A stretch of 64,000 nt of DNA from Muscardinus avellanarius. Lineage: Eukaryota > Chordata > Mammalia > Rodentia > Gliridae. This document shows, piece by piece, positions 54,612 through 58,699 of this stretch. The position numbers and the translations under genes were made by a program. Where the stretch lies: the NCBI GenBank assembly GCA_963383645.1, contig OY726578.1:20786592-20850591 (forward strand), in the 5' to 3' direction. The notes under the pieces are model-generated. The model worked only from the letters and a program-made list of their open reading frames with translations, ran no database searches and had not been told where the DNA came from. How positions within the stretch are numbered: position 1 is the first letter of the stretch; each line of letters opens with the position of its first letter.

Positions 54612-57296
54612 ATTATATAAGTTTTACTTTTCTTTCTTTCTTTATTTTTTCCATTACTACTCATGGAAGAGCCAATCTAAGTGTCTTGCAAGTTATAGCG
54701 ACAAAATGAATTTGTAAAAACAGATGAGGCTTCGCAGAGGACATCAGTAAGTAGCTGAGGCTGACCATGAACCTGCGACCCTCCTGTCCTGTTTACAGGC
54801 GTGCGCCACCACGCTCAGCACACGATTTACAAAATAAAAATCAGCATGAAAAGCCAGGCATGGTAGCACATACTTGTAATCCCAGTACTTGGGAGGCTAG
54901 GACAGGAGGATCGCAGGTTTGAGGCCAGTCTCAGCAGCTTAGCAAGACCCTTAGCAACTTAGTGAGACCCTGGTTTTTTTGTTTTTTTTTTTTTGGTGGT
55001 GCTGGGGTTCCTGGAAGCCCTTCTACCTCCGGGCTACACTCCCAGACCTATTTTTATATTTTATTTGGAAACAGGGTCTCTTAAGCCAGCGCGGCTGGCT
55101 TCGAACCTGCGCGATCCTCCTGTCTCCGCCTCCCGAGCGCGGGGATGACAAGCGTGCGCCACCACGCCCGGCTGAGACCCTGTTTTAAAATAAAAAGTAA
55201 AATGGGGCTGAGGGTATAGCTGAGAGGTAGAAAACCCCAGGGTTCAAATCCCAGTGAGAGAGAAAGAAAAAGACAGAGAGACAGAGAGGGGTGGAGGTAG
55301 ACACACACACGCATGTGTGCGCGTGCGCACACGCACATAGAAATAAGCATGAAAACCAAATAGATCGAGTCACTGGTAGTGCCTCCCACCAAACTGGCTT
55401 TCTTTCAGACTTTTCTGCCTGTGTGTGGCATCTCTGACAGATGCTCGCCTCGTCCCATTGGCTCAAGCAGATCCAGCTGTGCGCCCGCTCCGCCTGCCTG
55501 GCCCATCTCGCACCACGCCCCCTGGCTGGGCAGGAAGTACCGGCATGAATGGCCAAGGTCCAGAGGGGAAATTCAGCAGACCCTGCTTCTGTCTCTTACA
55601 CCTGCTAATTTGCTGTAACCTTGAAGTGACCTTGAACGTTCTTGGCTCTCAGAGGAGGCGAAAGTCCTCCTAGAAACCGCGAAGGCTGCACTCCGAGGTC
55701 TGGGTTTGGACCACTCTTGCAGCAACACAGAGCAGCCTCCCCACAGAGGAAACGCACCGGGAAGGATGCGTTTCGGGTGGAGCCCGCTCAGGTGCGGGCA
55801 GGGGTGGCTTGCGGGCGCTGGGAGAGAACCTATCTGTAGGTTCCTCGTTCAAAGTATGCAAGGAAAATGCCTTTCTCTGCTGCCCTGGAGGCTGGGATGG
55901 GGCTAAGAGGCTGCAGCGAGAGAGGCGGTCGTGAGCATTCGGGAGGCTGGGACCGGAGGATCGCGGTTCGAGGACAGCCTCCGCTACTTAGCGAGGCCCT
56001 TTGCAACTCAGCGAGACCCTGTTTCAAAAATAAAAAGACTAGTGCCGGGCGTGGTGGCGCACGCTTGTAATCCCCGCGCTTGGGAGACGGAGACAGGAGG
56101 ATCGTGCAGGTTCGAAGCCAGCCGCGCTGGCTTCAGAGACCCTGTTTCAAAAATATAAAGTAGGTCTGGGAGTGTAGCCTGGAGGTAGAAGGGCTTCCAG
56201 GAACCCCAGTACCACCAAAAAATAAAAATAAAATAAATAAATAAATAAATAAATAAATAAAAATAAATAAATAAAAAGACTAAAAAATAGGGACGGGGCT
56301 GTCACTCAGAGATACAATGCCCCTGGGTTCCATCAGTACTGCAAAAACAAAACAAAACAAACCAGGCAGTTGTGTTTCCCAGATAAACAACACACAAGAA
56401 AAGAAAAGGAGTCCCTGGGAACAGGGCGCAGTGGCCACCTGCCGGGGCTGGACTGCCCGGGTCCCTGTGCTGGGCTGGGGCACCTCAAACTCCTTCCCGC
56501 TGAGCAGCCCACCCTGGCCCGTAAAAGCCCGCGATGGCAGAGGAGATGCTAGGATGCAGTCTGTCTTCCAAGAGAGGGCAGGAGCCCTGGCGCTGAACTC
56601 GTGTGGTCCTGCTGACCCCCGGCCTCGAACCTGCGTTGATGGGTCAGCCGTGGCGTTTGTAACACAGCACCCAGGGCTCGTCCACGGCAGCGCGGGGCTC
56701 ACCAATCGCTCGTCCACGGGCTCACTTCTCTCCCACCGCCCTCCAGGGAGGCGGAAGGTCGGATACGCAGACCCTGCGACCCGTGGGTCAGCAGGAATGG
56801 CCGCATCCGGGTCCTTCCATGCGGCTCAGCCTAAGAGGACTTTGCTCACCTCACCGGGGAGGGAAAAGAATGAGGGTGGGCACTGGCTTGTGCAAAAGCA
56901 CACTGGGTCTCTTACCAGCCATTTCACCTCGCCTGAGGTGTGGCGAGCCGCGCCCGGGGGCTTCAGGGCCAATAAGGGGACATTAAAGGCAGCAGGGTGG
57001 CATCTTGCCTCCCCCCATCCAAGGCAGCCAGCTGTGCCCCCGACCCCAAAGGCCCTTGGGTCTCCCTGAAGATGGAGCCTCGGGTCTGCTACTAAAGACC
57101 TCGGAGCCCTGGAGGCGCAGCCCGCCCACCCTGCATCCCCAGCCCGCCCGCCCCACGCAGGCCACCTCTCTGTGTCACTGTCGCTGGACGCCACCTCTTC
57201 CAGGGCCGCCTGCAGGTCGGCAATGCGCCGGATGGACGTCTCCAGGTCCGTCTGCAGGGTTTGCCGCACGGCCGCGAGCTCCTCCACGTACTGCTC
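17643..57296 (-). CDS. MYO18B: MYO18B, C-terminal part of the CDS (four exons joined; 5' part outside window)
   Basis: This is the 3' end of the unconventional myosin-XVIIIb gene. Exons 57296-57166, 42079-42035, 40730-40593 and 18855-17643 join in frame (131+45+138+1213 = 1527 nt = 508 codons plus TAG). Every junction has AG acceptor and GT donor, and phases match (2, 2, 2). The product begins in the last coiled-coil heptads (EQYVEELAAVRQ...SIRRIADLQAALEE), passes through an acidic SSDSDTE stretch, and ends in a low-complexity Ser/Pro/Arg tail finishing IMKKYLQK. These segments match my memory of mammalian MYO18B along the whole length. In the known family the protein acts in striated-muscle sarcomere assembly and is also found in nuclei; the motor and most of the rod lie beyond the right edge. 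No frameshift or internal stop is seen, so the gene looks functional. The main uncertainty is whether alternative exons exist in the large introns. Confidence 0.93.
18856..19630. other. Intronic unique sequence next to the last exon acceptor
   Basis: No repeat was recognised. 19040-19200 is non-repetitive with TAATTAAA and AGATTAAAG-type words and could be constrained non-coding DNA. Confidence 0.4.
19633..20012 (+). mobile_element. B1-ID SINE, extra ID half and (TAA)n arrays
   Basis: SINE body 19633-19840 (CGAGCGTGGTGGCGCC...CCCATCCCCAGTT), (TAA)n 19842-19881, a second ID half 19884-19944, then (TAA/TAG)n to about 20012. Confidence 0.9.
20415..20745 (+). mobile_element. Old LTR- or MLT-like remnant
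   Basis: GGCCTAGCCCCCAGGAGACA, GGAGGTGATCAGGTTAAGAA and GGGACTGTGAGAAGAAGTTT follow the order of a widespread old mammalian LTR. The family name is uncertain. Confidence 0.45.
20876..20990. repeat. Degenerate tandem repeat, about 40 bp, 3 copies
   Basis: ACAGTGCAGACATGATAAGT, ACAGTACAGACACGATACGT and GTGCAGATACGATCAGTGAC, each followed by AACCAGTGC or a variant. Confidence 0.65.
20991..21620. other. Unique sequence before the polypurine tract
   Basis: GC-rich, no repeat or gene recognised. Long frames on both strands continue into the purine tract and are judged spurious. Confidence 0.45.
21625..22435. repeat. 0.8-kb polypurine/polypyrimidine tract
   Basis: About 810 bp of nearly uninterrupted G/A on the plus strand, made of GGA, GAA, GAGGAA and GGAAGA units with few T or C. 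In MYO18B pre-mRNA it is a polypyrimidine run. It contains mirror-symmetric blocks able to form intramolecular triplex. Confidence 0.97.
22474..22770. mobile_element. LINE-1 3' end with 5' inversion
   Basis: 22474-22610 reads antisense (TTCTTCTTTATGGCTGCATA, GACTATTATAAATTGTGATG). From about 22612 the text is sense (AATCATGCGATTTGCGGGAG, GTGTGGAAGCTGGAGAGATT). The two pieces are adjacent in L1 coordinates, as expected from twin priming. Confidence 0.75.
22940..23110 (+). mobile_element. LTR-like fragment
   Basis: CCCCATAAAAGGCCCTCGCC resembles an LTR TATA/R region and TAGACCCCAACAGGGAC an LTR end. Weak by-eye assignment. Confidence 0.3.
23433..23825. repeat. 18-bp minisatellite
   Basis: Unit GAGGAAGAGGAAGCAGGG and variants (GTAGGG, GCATGG, AAAGAAG insertions), roughly 20 copies. 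The period is a multiple of three, so all frames stay open and give false Glu-rich proteins. Confidence 0.93.
23830..25690. other. Mostly unique intronic sequence
   Basis: An LTR-like TATA stretch (GAGTATAAAAAGCCCTTTGC) is at 24441-24465. MIR wording is at 25000-25060, 25225-25420 and 25550-25670. Overlapping ORFs at 24403-24999 are on opposite strands without motifs. Confidence 0.4.
25690..26075 (+). mobile_element. LINE-1 3' end split by a SINE
   Basis: TACCAATCTCCCTAACACAT, TGAATCTCATGATGATATTA and, after the SINE, AATGCACCAATAAAATTC match a sciurid L1 3' terminus. Confidence 0.7.
25838..26047 (+). mobile_element. B1-ID SINE, young subfamily, nested in L1
   Basis: GCCGGGCGTGGTGGTGCACG...CCAGGAACCCCAGTACCACC. 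AATGCACCA at 25829-25837 and 26048-26056 is the target-site duplication. Confidence 0.95.
26185..26233. repeat. (GT)n microsatellite
   Basis: About 24 GT units. Confidence 0.97.
26234..26600 (-). mobile_element. LINE-1 3' end
   Basis: Antisense: TTTTATTGGCGTCTTGTAAT at the 3' terminus through GACTGGCTGGCCTTCCTTAG and GTGATATTCTCTAGTTCTGG. Confidence 0.65.
26711..26738 (+). promoter_or_regulatory. Four tandem AGGTCA half-sites with 1-bp spacing (DR1)
   Basis: AGGTCAC is repeated four times without change (26711, 26718, 26725, 26732). AGGTCA direct repeats spaced by one base are the known binding mode of RXR heterodimers with PPAR, HNF4 and COUP-TF. The array is intronic in MYO18B. It could equally be a chance heptamer expansion. 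Confidence 0.5.
27056..27638 (+). mobile_element. B1-ID SINE split by an inverted SINE
   Basis: Outer B1 half 27056-27171 (GCTGGGCGTGGGGACGCACA), outer ID half 27559-27638 (GGCTGGGGATGTAGCTCCGA). A (CA)n run at 27639-27685 follows. Confidence 0.88.
27172..27558 (-). mobile_element. Inner SINE with a 180-bp (CTTT)n tail
   Basis: (CCTT)n and (CTTT)n at 27177-27357 precede ATTGGGAATGGATCTCAGGG and a complete antisense body ending CCACCACTCCTGGCT. Confidence 0.9.
27639..27685. repeat. (CA)n microsatellite
   Basis: About 23 CA units in a SINE tail. Confidence 0.97.
27690..28765. other. Unique intronic sequence
   Basis: No gene or clear repeat was recognised. A stretch at 28540-28650 (AATTATGGAGGAAATTAAAA) is AT-rich and non-repetitive. 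Confidence 0.4.
28767..28985 (+). mobile_element. B1-ID SINE, diverged
   Basis: GTGCGTGGTGGTGCACACCT...GGTAGAATGCTCCTGGGTTC. Confidence 0.88.
28989..29375 (+). mobile_element. Diverged SINE split by another SINE
   Basis: Outer halves 28989-29083 and 29294-29375; GTTTCAAG is repeated at both junctions (about 29076 and 29298). Inner copy 29084-29293 reads AGCCAGGTGTGGTGGTGCAC to CACCCTAGTACC plus A-tail. Confidence 0.85.
29752..29966 (-). mobile_element. B1-ID SINE
   Basis: Antisense: GCGGTACTGGGGATTGAACC...GTGTGCCACCATGCCCAGCT. Confidence 0.95.
29970..30157 (-). mobile_element. B1-ID SINE
   Basis: Antisense: TTATACTGGGGGTTGAACCC...CTGCACCACCAAGCCAGGC, with a short deletion in the B1 half. 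Confidence 0.92.
30311..30526 (+). mobile_element. B1-ID SINE, intermediate subfamily
   Basis: CATGGGCGTGGTGGCGCACG...GTTCCACTCCCAGTACCACC with A-rich tail. Confidence 0.95.
30530..31600. other. Repeat-free, AT-rich, homeodomain-word-dense stretch
   Basis: No transposon was recognised. 30990-31045 contains CATATCCATAATTAATGAGC and CTAATTACGAAG; 31385-31460 contains CAGTAATTAAAATCACGATG. It looks like conserved non-coding DNA inside the MYO18B intron. Coding is unlikely. Confidence 0.4.
31609..31936 (-). mobile_element. B1-ID SINE with (TTTTA)n tail and internal (CTTT)n
   Basis: Tail (TTTTA)n 31609-31660, ID half from GATACTGGGAATTGAACCCA, (CTTT)n in the linker at about 31722-31802, then the B1 half ending CGCCGCCACACCCGGCT. 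Confidence 0.92.
31967..32202 (+). mobile_element. B1-ID SINE, intermediate subfamily
   Basis: AGTAGTGGCGCACGCTTGTA...CACCCCCAGTACCAC and an (ATAA)n tail. ATTTCCCAA at 31958-31966 and 32203-32211 is the target-site duplication. Confidence 0.95.
32528..32565. repeat. (GT)n microsatellite
   Basis: About 19 GT units. Confidence 0.97.
32855..33057 (+). mobile_element. B1-ID SINE, diverged
   Basis: GCCAGGTATGTGGCGCATGA...TGCCTCTGTGTTCAATATCC. Confidence 0.88.
33183..33695 (+). mobile_element. MaLR-like LTR
   Basis: ATCATGGTTTGGATCTGAAA, GAGGTGGGGCCTGTAGGCGA, CCCTCCCACCATGATGCTCT, ACCATGGACTGACCCCTGCA and TATTTTGGTCAAAACACAAAGC appear in LTR order. A (CT)n run lies inside at 33421-33496. The short reading frames are not viral genes. 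Confidence 0.7.
33990..34209 (-). mobile_element. B1-ID SINE, intermediate subfamily
   Basis: Antisense: GGTACTGGGAGTGGAGCCCA...GCGCCACCACGCCCGGCT. A 17-bp target duplication starts CCGGTTTATCTCTTTGG at 33973 and recurs with one mismatch at 34210. Confidence 0.96.
34210..36190. other. Unique intronic sequence, part likely constrained
   Basis: No repeat was recognised over 2 kb, unusual for this window. 34850-35060 (ACATAATTTAATGTCTCC, GCATTTATGAGCGGCAGCTG, TCTTATAAATAATCTGGGG) and 35800-36120 are AT-rich with TAAT and E-box-like words. Confidence 0.4.
36195..36530 (+). mobile_element. B1 half followed by a complete B1-ID SINE
   Basis: 36195-36319 is a B1-type half ending CAAAATAAAACACAACAAA. 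36320-36530 is a full copy from GCTGGGCATGGTGGTTCACA to GTCCCCGGTACC. Confidence 0.9.
36558..36650 (+). mobile_element. Stand-alone ID-type SINE
   Basis: CATGGCTGAGTGACAGAGGG, GCTTGCCTCTCATGCGCAAG, CCTGGGGTTAAATCCCTAGA with an A/G-rich tail. It keeps the anticodon-arm-like middle that the composite SINEs lack, so it is the simple tRNA-derived ID family. Confidence 0.85.
36798..37071 (-). mobile_element. B1-ID SINE with (ATTT)n tail
   Basis: (ATTT)n 36798-36858, then GGGTCTGGGGATGAAACCCA to GCGCCACCACGCCCGGCT. Confidence 0.93.
37075..37690. other. Unique intronic sequence with a C tract
   Basis: A run of about 15 C at 37274-37289. No gene was recognised. Confidence 0.4.
37699..37880 (-). mobile_element. 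B1-ID SINE, young subfamily
   Basis: Antisense: GGTGGTACTGGGGTTCCTGG...GAGCCACTGCGCCCGGC. TTCACTC flanks both ends (37692 and 37881). Confidence 0.95.
38310..38670 (+). mobile_element. LTR-like element
   Basis: CCTAATCTCATTAGTGGGTA, GTGGGTCGCTGGAGGTGTGG, CTCTCCCTCTCTGCTTCCAG, CAGCAAATAAATCTTACCTT and GTTGTCAGGTATCTTGGGTC appear in LTR order. Same family style as 49600-50115. Confidence 0.65.
38671..39550. other. Repeat-free AT-rich stretch
   Basis: 38815-39060 and 39220-39340 are non-repetitive with TTTAATTAAGGG, CCTTAATTAACTCC and TCTTAATTACACATC. Candidate conserved non-coding DNA. Confidence 0.4.
39551..39772 (+). mobile_element. B1-ID SINE, older subfamily
   Basis: GCCGGGTGTGGCGGCGCAGG...TTCCATCCCCAGTACTG and A-tail; followed by (GAAA)n. 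Confidence 0.95.
40005..40122 (-). mobile_element. 7SL-derived monomer (proto-B1 like)
   Basis: Antisense GTCACGGTCTCACTGCATTG, CCTCCTGGGCTCAAGAAATC and TGCCTCCTGAGTAGCC. It keeps 7SL wording (ATTGCCCAGGATGGCCTCAA) lost in the composite SINEs and has no ID half, so it is probably an older monomer. A CCTT-rich run precedes it. Confidence 0.65.
40593..40730 (-). CDS. MYO18B: MYO18B exon encoding SSQPVGSLQSWLSCTLSLATDT segment
   Basis: A 138-bp exon. The acceptor is CTGGTTCCAG at 40740-40731, and the donor is AG|GTAAGAGTG at 40592. It completes a Met codon (AT|G), encodes 45 full codons including GSLQSWLSCTLSLATDTVRT and ends with AG, which the first G of the last exon turns into Arg. The SLQSWLSCTLSLATDT core is a strongly conserved island in MYO18B, just after the coiled coil. 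Some positions that are Arg or Pro in human are Gly or Ser here (family knowledge from memory). The intron to the 45-bp exon is only 1.3 kb, while the following intron is 21.7 kb. Confidence 0.93.
40860..41000 (+). repeat. MIR
   Basis: GGCCAAGGTCACCTAGCTGG, GATGAAGCTGGGATGTGAAC and TTAACCACTGTGCTCTC are MIR wording. It lies between two MYO18B exons. Confidence 0.7.
41001..42034. other. Short MYO18B intron, remaining part
   Basis: Contains a (GT)n at about 41317-41358. Otherwise unique sequence without an exon. Confidence 0.5.
41317..41358. repeat. (GT)n microsatellite
   Basis: About 21 GT units within the 1.3-kb intron. Confidence 0.97.
42035..42079 (-). CDS. MYO18B: MYO18B 45-bp exon
   Basis: A very short exon found by looking for the expected VQTAV sequence between its neighbours. 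The acceptor is CCTTCTAG at 42083-42080, and the donor is a perfect GTAAGT on the sense strand (ACTTAC at 42029-42034). It starts by completing a Ser codon (AG|C), encodes VQTAVECSSGDRKE and leaves AT for a Met completed by the next exon. The residues match the human segment SVQTAVDCGSSGRKEM closely as I remember it, with equal length, so the exon is conserved in size and phase. An old MIR-like fragment lies just upstream in the gene direction (about 42160-42400). Confidence 0.9.
42160..42400 (-). repeat. MIR-like with (CT)n
   Basis: GGGGAAGTCAGTCGCCCCCT, TCTGCAAAATGTGGCTAATA and CGCCTGGCAAATACATGGTG resemble reverse-strand MIR. A (CT)n at 42279-42301 interrupts it. Confidence 0.55.
42950..43370 (-). 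mobile_element. LINE-1 3' end
   Basis: Antisense: GACTGGCTGGTCTCACTTAG, CGTAATGTACTCTCGTCCCA, TTTACAGCTGAGTAGAATTC. Confidence 0.7.
43383..43450. repeat. (CA)n microsatellite
   Basis: About 33 CA units with two TA interruptions, at the edge of the L1 fragment. Confidence 0.97.
44040..44810 (+). mobile_element. Possible retroviral-type solo LTR
   Basis: GAACTATAAAAGTGCGTGCC resembles a TATA/R start; CCCCTAATAAGTTCTCTTAA with TTTGCTTTCTGGCTCTTGAC resembles an R/U5 end. There is no gag, pol or env sequence. Boundaries are unsure. Confidence 0.4.
45009..45201 (-). mobile_element. B1-ID SINE, young subfamily
   Basis: 20-T tail then GGTGGTACTGGGGTTCCTGG to GCGCCACCACGCCCGGC. A perfect 15-bp duplication TTACCAGCCCCTCTT is at 44994-45008 and 45202-45216. 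Confidence 0.97.
45217..46055. other. Unique intronic sequence
   Basis: No gene or repeat was recognised. Frames at 45494-45930 overlap on opposite strands. Confidence 0.4.
46060..46622 (-). mobile_element. SINE split by a young SINE, plus an extra B1 half
   Basis: Outer ID half 46060-46140, outer B1 half 46347-46483 (ends ACCACGCCCGGCTTA), and a further B1-type half at 46484-46622. Confidence 0.9.
46151..46346 (-). mobile_element. Inner young B1-ID SINE
   Basis: Tail (ATTT)n, GGTGGTACTGGGTTCCTGGA to CACCACGCCCGGCC. ATTCTTTATT is repeated on both sides. Confidence 0.95.
46768..46931 (+). mobile_element. 5'-truncated B1-ID SINE
   Basis: Begins at CATTCTGGGAGGCTGAGACA next to a GA run and ends TTCCATCCCCAGTACTG. 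Confidence 0.9.
47320..47480 (-). repeat. MIR-like
   Basis: CTTCTCTGAGCCTCGGTCTC, CTTGTCTGTAACCCAAGCAT and GGCACAAAGTAAGTCCTCCA. Confidence 0.6.
47655..48054 (-). mobile_element. Older SINE split by a young SINE
   Basis: Outer ID half 47655-47756 and B1 half 47951-48054. Inner young copy 47757-47950 (GGTACTGGGATTCCTGGAAG to CGCCACCACGCCAGCC) is flanked by TGGAAAACAGGATCT (47742-47756) and the same with one mismatch (47951-47965). Confidence 0.95.
48128..48592. repeat. Interstitial telomeric repeat, (CCCTAA)n with CCCCTAA variants
   Basis: About 465 bp composed almost entirely of CCCTAA hexamers mixed with CCCCTAA heptamers and occasional CCCCTACC, CCTGA, AATC and ACCAACC variants. Many stretches follow a 6+6+7 = 19-bp pattern. 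A block containing CCTAACCCTAACCAACCCCT recurs with a 74-bp offset near 48471 and 48545. Flanks are ordinary intron sequence, with an old SINE ending 75 bp to the left. The minus strand, which is the sense of MYO18B, carries TTAGGG/TTAGGGG. Confidence 0.98.
48593..49600. other. Unique intronic sequence
   Basis: No gene or clear repeat was seen to the right of the telomeric array. Confidence 0.4.
49600..50115 (+). mobile_element. LTR-like element with tandem 3' end
   Basis: GTAATCTCATCAGTAGATAA, TCTTGTTGGCTGTCTCTCAC, CCCTGAGCTCCAGGCCCCAG and AACTGTGAGCATATAAATCT resemble 38310-38670 and end in the 40-bp tandem array. Confidence 0.6.
49961..50114 (+). repeat. 40-bp tandem repeat, four copies
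   Basis: Unit GTCATCTGCTTTGGATGATA plus GCAGTTGACTTAGATGTGTG. Copies start at 49961, 50001, 50041 and 50081; the first and last are diverged or partial. Confidence 0.97.
50120..51170. other. Unique intronic sequence
   Basis: MIR wording with a (GAAT)n tail is at about 50995-51090. The open frame at 50453-51001 (plus) has no recognisable domain. Confidence 0.4.
50793..50818. repeat. (CA)n microsatellite
   Basis: About 13 CA units. Confidence 0.95.
51172..51473 (-). mobile_element. B1-ID SINE with (TCC)n tail
   Basis: (TCC/TTC)n 51172-51250, then TGATACTGGGGATTAAATCC to GCCGCCATGCTCAGC. Confidence 0.88.
51480..52080. other. Unique intronic sequence with a MIR trace
   Basis: GATGAAGAAACTGAGGGTCA at about 51495 is MIR-like. 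Nothing else was recognised. Confidence 0.4.
52100..52857. mobile_element. LINE-1 3' end with 5' inversion (twin priming)
   Basis: 52100-52460 reads antisense (TCTCTTTATGGCCGAATCAG, AGTTTGGCCATTGTGAACTG, CTGCCAGCACTGATCACTGC). From about 52462 it reads sense (AAAGAATCATGCCATTTGTA, GAGAAAGTCCGGGGTCCTTT, GTTGTATAACTGCAAAGCAC, TAATAAAATAAG). The pieces abut in L1 coordinates. Confidence 0.85.
52860..53420. other. Unique intronic sequence
   Basis: No repeat was recognised. Overlapping ORFs at 53001-53372 lack splice sites and motifs. Confidence 0.4.
53421..53622 (+). mobile_element. B1-ID SINE, older
   Basis: AGCCAGGCGTGGCGGCGCAC...GGGGTTCAATTCCCAGTAAC. Confidence 0.92.
53630..54330 (+). mobile_element. 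LINE-1 3' end with nested SINE
   Basis: GCGCAATTCACAAGAGCCGC, AGTGTCTGTCAACAGAAAAA, AAGTATTCTCTCATAGTGGA and, after the SINE at 54067-54273, TTGTGTGCAATTTTAACACA. Confidence 0.75.
54067..54273 (-). mobile_element. B1-ID SINE, older, nested in L1
   Basis: Antisense: CAGTACTGTGGATGGAACCC...GCGCCACCATGCCCCGGCT. Confidence 0.94.
54350..54550 (+). mobile_element. B1-ID SINE, young subfamily
   Basis: GCCGGACGTGGTGGCGCACG...GGGCTTCCAGGAACCCCAGT and A-tail. A perfect 14-bp duplication AAAGATGACACTAG is at 54336-54349 and 54551-54564. Confidence 0.97.
54574..54611. repeat. (TG)n microsatellite
   Basis: About 19 TG units. Confidence 0.96.
54722..54818 (-). mobile_element. Isolated B1-type half
   Basis: Antisense: GCAGAGGACATCAGTAAGTA...GTGCGCCACCACGCTCAGC, with no ID half. 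Confidence 0.8.
54851..55254 (+). mobile_element. Older SINE split by an inverted young SINE
   Basis: Outer halves 54851-54971 and 55173-55254. Inner antisense young copy 54973-55172 (GGTGGTGCTGGGGTTCCTGG to CACCACGCCCGGC). TGAGACCCTG is repeated at both junctions. A (GA)n run and a (GCAC)n run follow at 55255-55337. Confidence 0.94.
55340..55930. other. Unique intronic sequence
   Basis: GC-rich, no gene recognised. Confidence 0.4.
55934..56352 (+). mobile_element. 5'-truncated SINE split by a young SINE
   Basis: Outer B1 half 55934-56041 and ID half 56281-56352. Inner young copy from 56042 (GCCGGGCGTGGTGGCGCACG to CCAGTACCACC plus (AAAT)n tail). AATAAAAAGACTA is repeated at both junctions. 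Confidence 0.94.
56353..57165. other. Unique intronic sequence beside the coiled-coil exon
   Basis: GC-rich. The 250-codon plus-strand frame from 56317 starts inside a SINE and resembles no protein I know, so it is not called. Confidence 0.45.
57166..57296 (-). CDS. MYO18B: MYO18B exon encoding the end of the coiled-coil tail
   Basis: A 131-bp exon in frame 0 at its start. The acceptor reads GTGTCCGCAG before GAGCAGTAC, and the donor reads AG|GTGGCCTGCG at 57165. It encodes 43 residues plus two bases of a Ser codon. The N-terminal 33 or so residues have heptad spacing of Leu/Ile/Val/Ala (EELAAVRQTLQTDLETSIRR then IADLQAALEE), typical of a myosin rod; the exon then turns acidic and serine-rich (VASSDSDTE), marking where the coil ends. 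The phase-2 end is completed by the C that opens the next exon at 42079, giving Ser. Reading past the donor produces unrelated Gly/Pro-rich sequence, which supports the splice site. The preceding exon is not in the window. Confidence 0.93.
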
Positions 57297-57819
57297 CTGC
57301 GGACACAGACCACAGGTTCACACTGGCTCCGGTAAGATCCCCACCCACCCGGGAGTCCTGGGGGGAGGCACGCCCCTGCTGGGCCTGCGGCTCTGAGCAT
57401 CTATTACACAGGGCGCGCACAGCAGAAGCACCTCGGGTTCAGACAGATGTTCCGTGATCTCTAGAGGAGATGGGTCCTCAGGGCTTCCAGGAATGGCCCG
57501 GGGACACCCAGCTCGCCGTCCAGGCTGGGGAGCCTCTGAGCTCTGAGTCTCCACACACGTCGCTGGTGCAGCGGGTGCCCGGCCCACCATAGAGAGGTAA
57601 GTAGCATGCAAACCCAGCCGGGTCCCAGAGGCTGCCCTCGGAAGCTGAGTCCTGGGGCGCCCGGGGCTGGCGGCAGGGGCAGCGCACAATCGGGAAGGTC
57701 TCTTTTCAACGGTCACCCGGACGCCCCCACCTGTCTGTCCTCAGAAGCAGCAAAGGCGAAGACGGAAAGCCCAGAGGAGCCCCCAAGACGGACATTTTTA
57801 GAGCACCTTTGATTTACAG

Positions 57820-58060
57820 GACCGCGTGGAGCATCTGTGGCCTCGGACATTTATTGAGCGCCTTTAGTTTACAGGACCGTGTGGAACACCTGTGATCTTC
57901 ATCACTCTAGAGCCTGGCAGGGGGGGTCCCGATGATCACCCCACTCCACAGAGGGGAAACTGAGTCCTTCCGTGGTAAAGACCTAACAGCAGTGCTGGGA
58001 CGTGAGCTTAGTCCATCTGACTCCCCTCTCAGTGCTCATCCTCCAAGCTCAGTACGCCCT
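57820..58060 (+). repeat. MIR
   Basis: TTATTGAGCGCCTTTAGTTT, CCACTCCACAGAGGGGAAAC and GTGCTGGGACGTGAGCTTAG in MIR order. Confidence 0.65.
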
Positions 58061-58162
58061 GATAGCTAACTGGATTTTATCCTGACTCTGAAAAGAATCT
58101 CTGACCTCTATTTACAACCCATATTTTTCACATCCTCACCCTTTATCTATTTGATTTTCTTG

Positions 58163-58340
58163 CGTGGTATTGGGGTTGAACCCGGAGGCATTCTACTTCT
58201 GAGCTACACTCCAGCCCTTATTTATTTATTTATTTATTTATTTATTTTATTTATTTACTTACTTACTTATTTATTTTGTCGTACTGGAGAACGTACCCAG
58301 GGGCATTCTAATTCCGAGCTACAGCCCCCAGCCCTATATT

Positions 58341-58379
<39 letters not shown>

Positions 58380-58698
58380 TTTGGTACTGGGGAATGAACC
58401 CAGGGGCATTCTCCCTCTGAACTATACCCCTATTTTTTATTCTTTATCTTGAAAGAGGGTCTCGCTAAGTGGCAGAGGGCCTTGCTAAGTTGCCAAGGCT
58501 GTCCACGAACCGCGATCCTCCTGTCTCAGCCTCCCAAACTAGGATTAGAAGCGTGCGCCACATGCCCAGCTCTCGGCCCTTTTTATTTTTGGTTTTTGAG
58601 AGTCTCATTAAGTTGCTGAGGTTGGCCATGAATCTGCGATCCTCCGGTCTCAGGCTCCCAAGTACTGGGAATACAGGCATGTGCCATACATCCAGCTA
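58163..58698 (-). mobile_element. Cluster of SINE pieces with (TTTA)n tails
   Basis: Three successive ID halves (from about 58163, 58280 and 58382), each followed or preceded by (ATTT)n arrays at 58219-58276 and 58338-58382, then a B1 half to 58578 and a second B1 half 58581-58698. Confidence 0.88.
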
Positions 58699-58699
58699 A

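Larger units (their letters stand above)
42080..57165 (-). other. MYO18B: MYO18B intron (15.1 kb) with telomeric array
   Basis: Bounded by AG|GTGGCC at 57165 and CTTCTAG at 42080. It contains several nested SINE insertions, a twin-primed L1 (52100-52857), an LTR-like end with 40-bp tandem copies, and the interstitial telomeric repeat at 48128-48592. Confidence 0.85.

Noticed and set aside
56317..57069. 250-codon plus-strand frame
   Set aside because: Begins inside a SINE ID half, runs antisense to the MYO18B intron, resembles no family and has no splice-site pattern.
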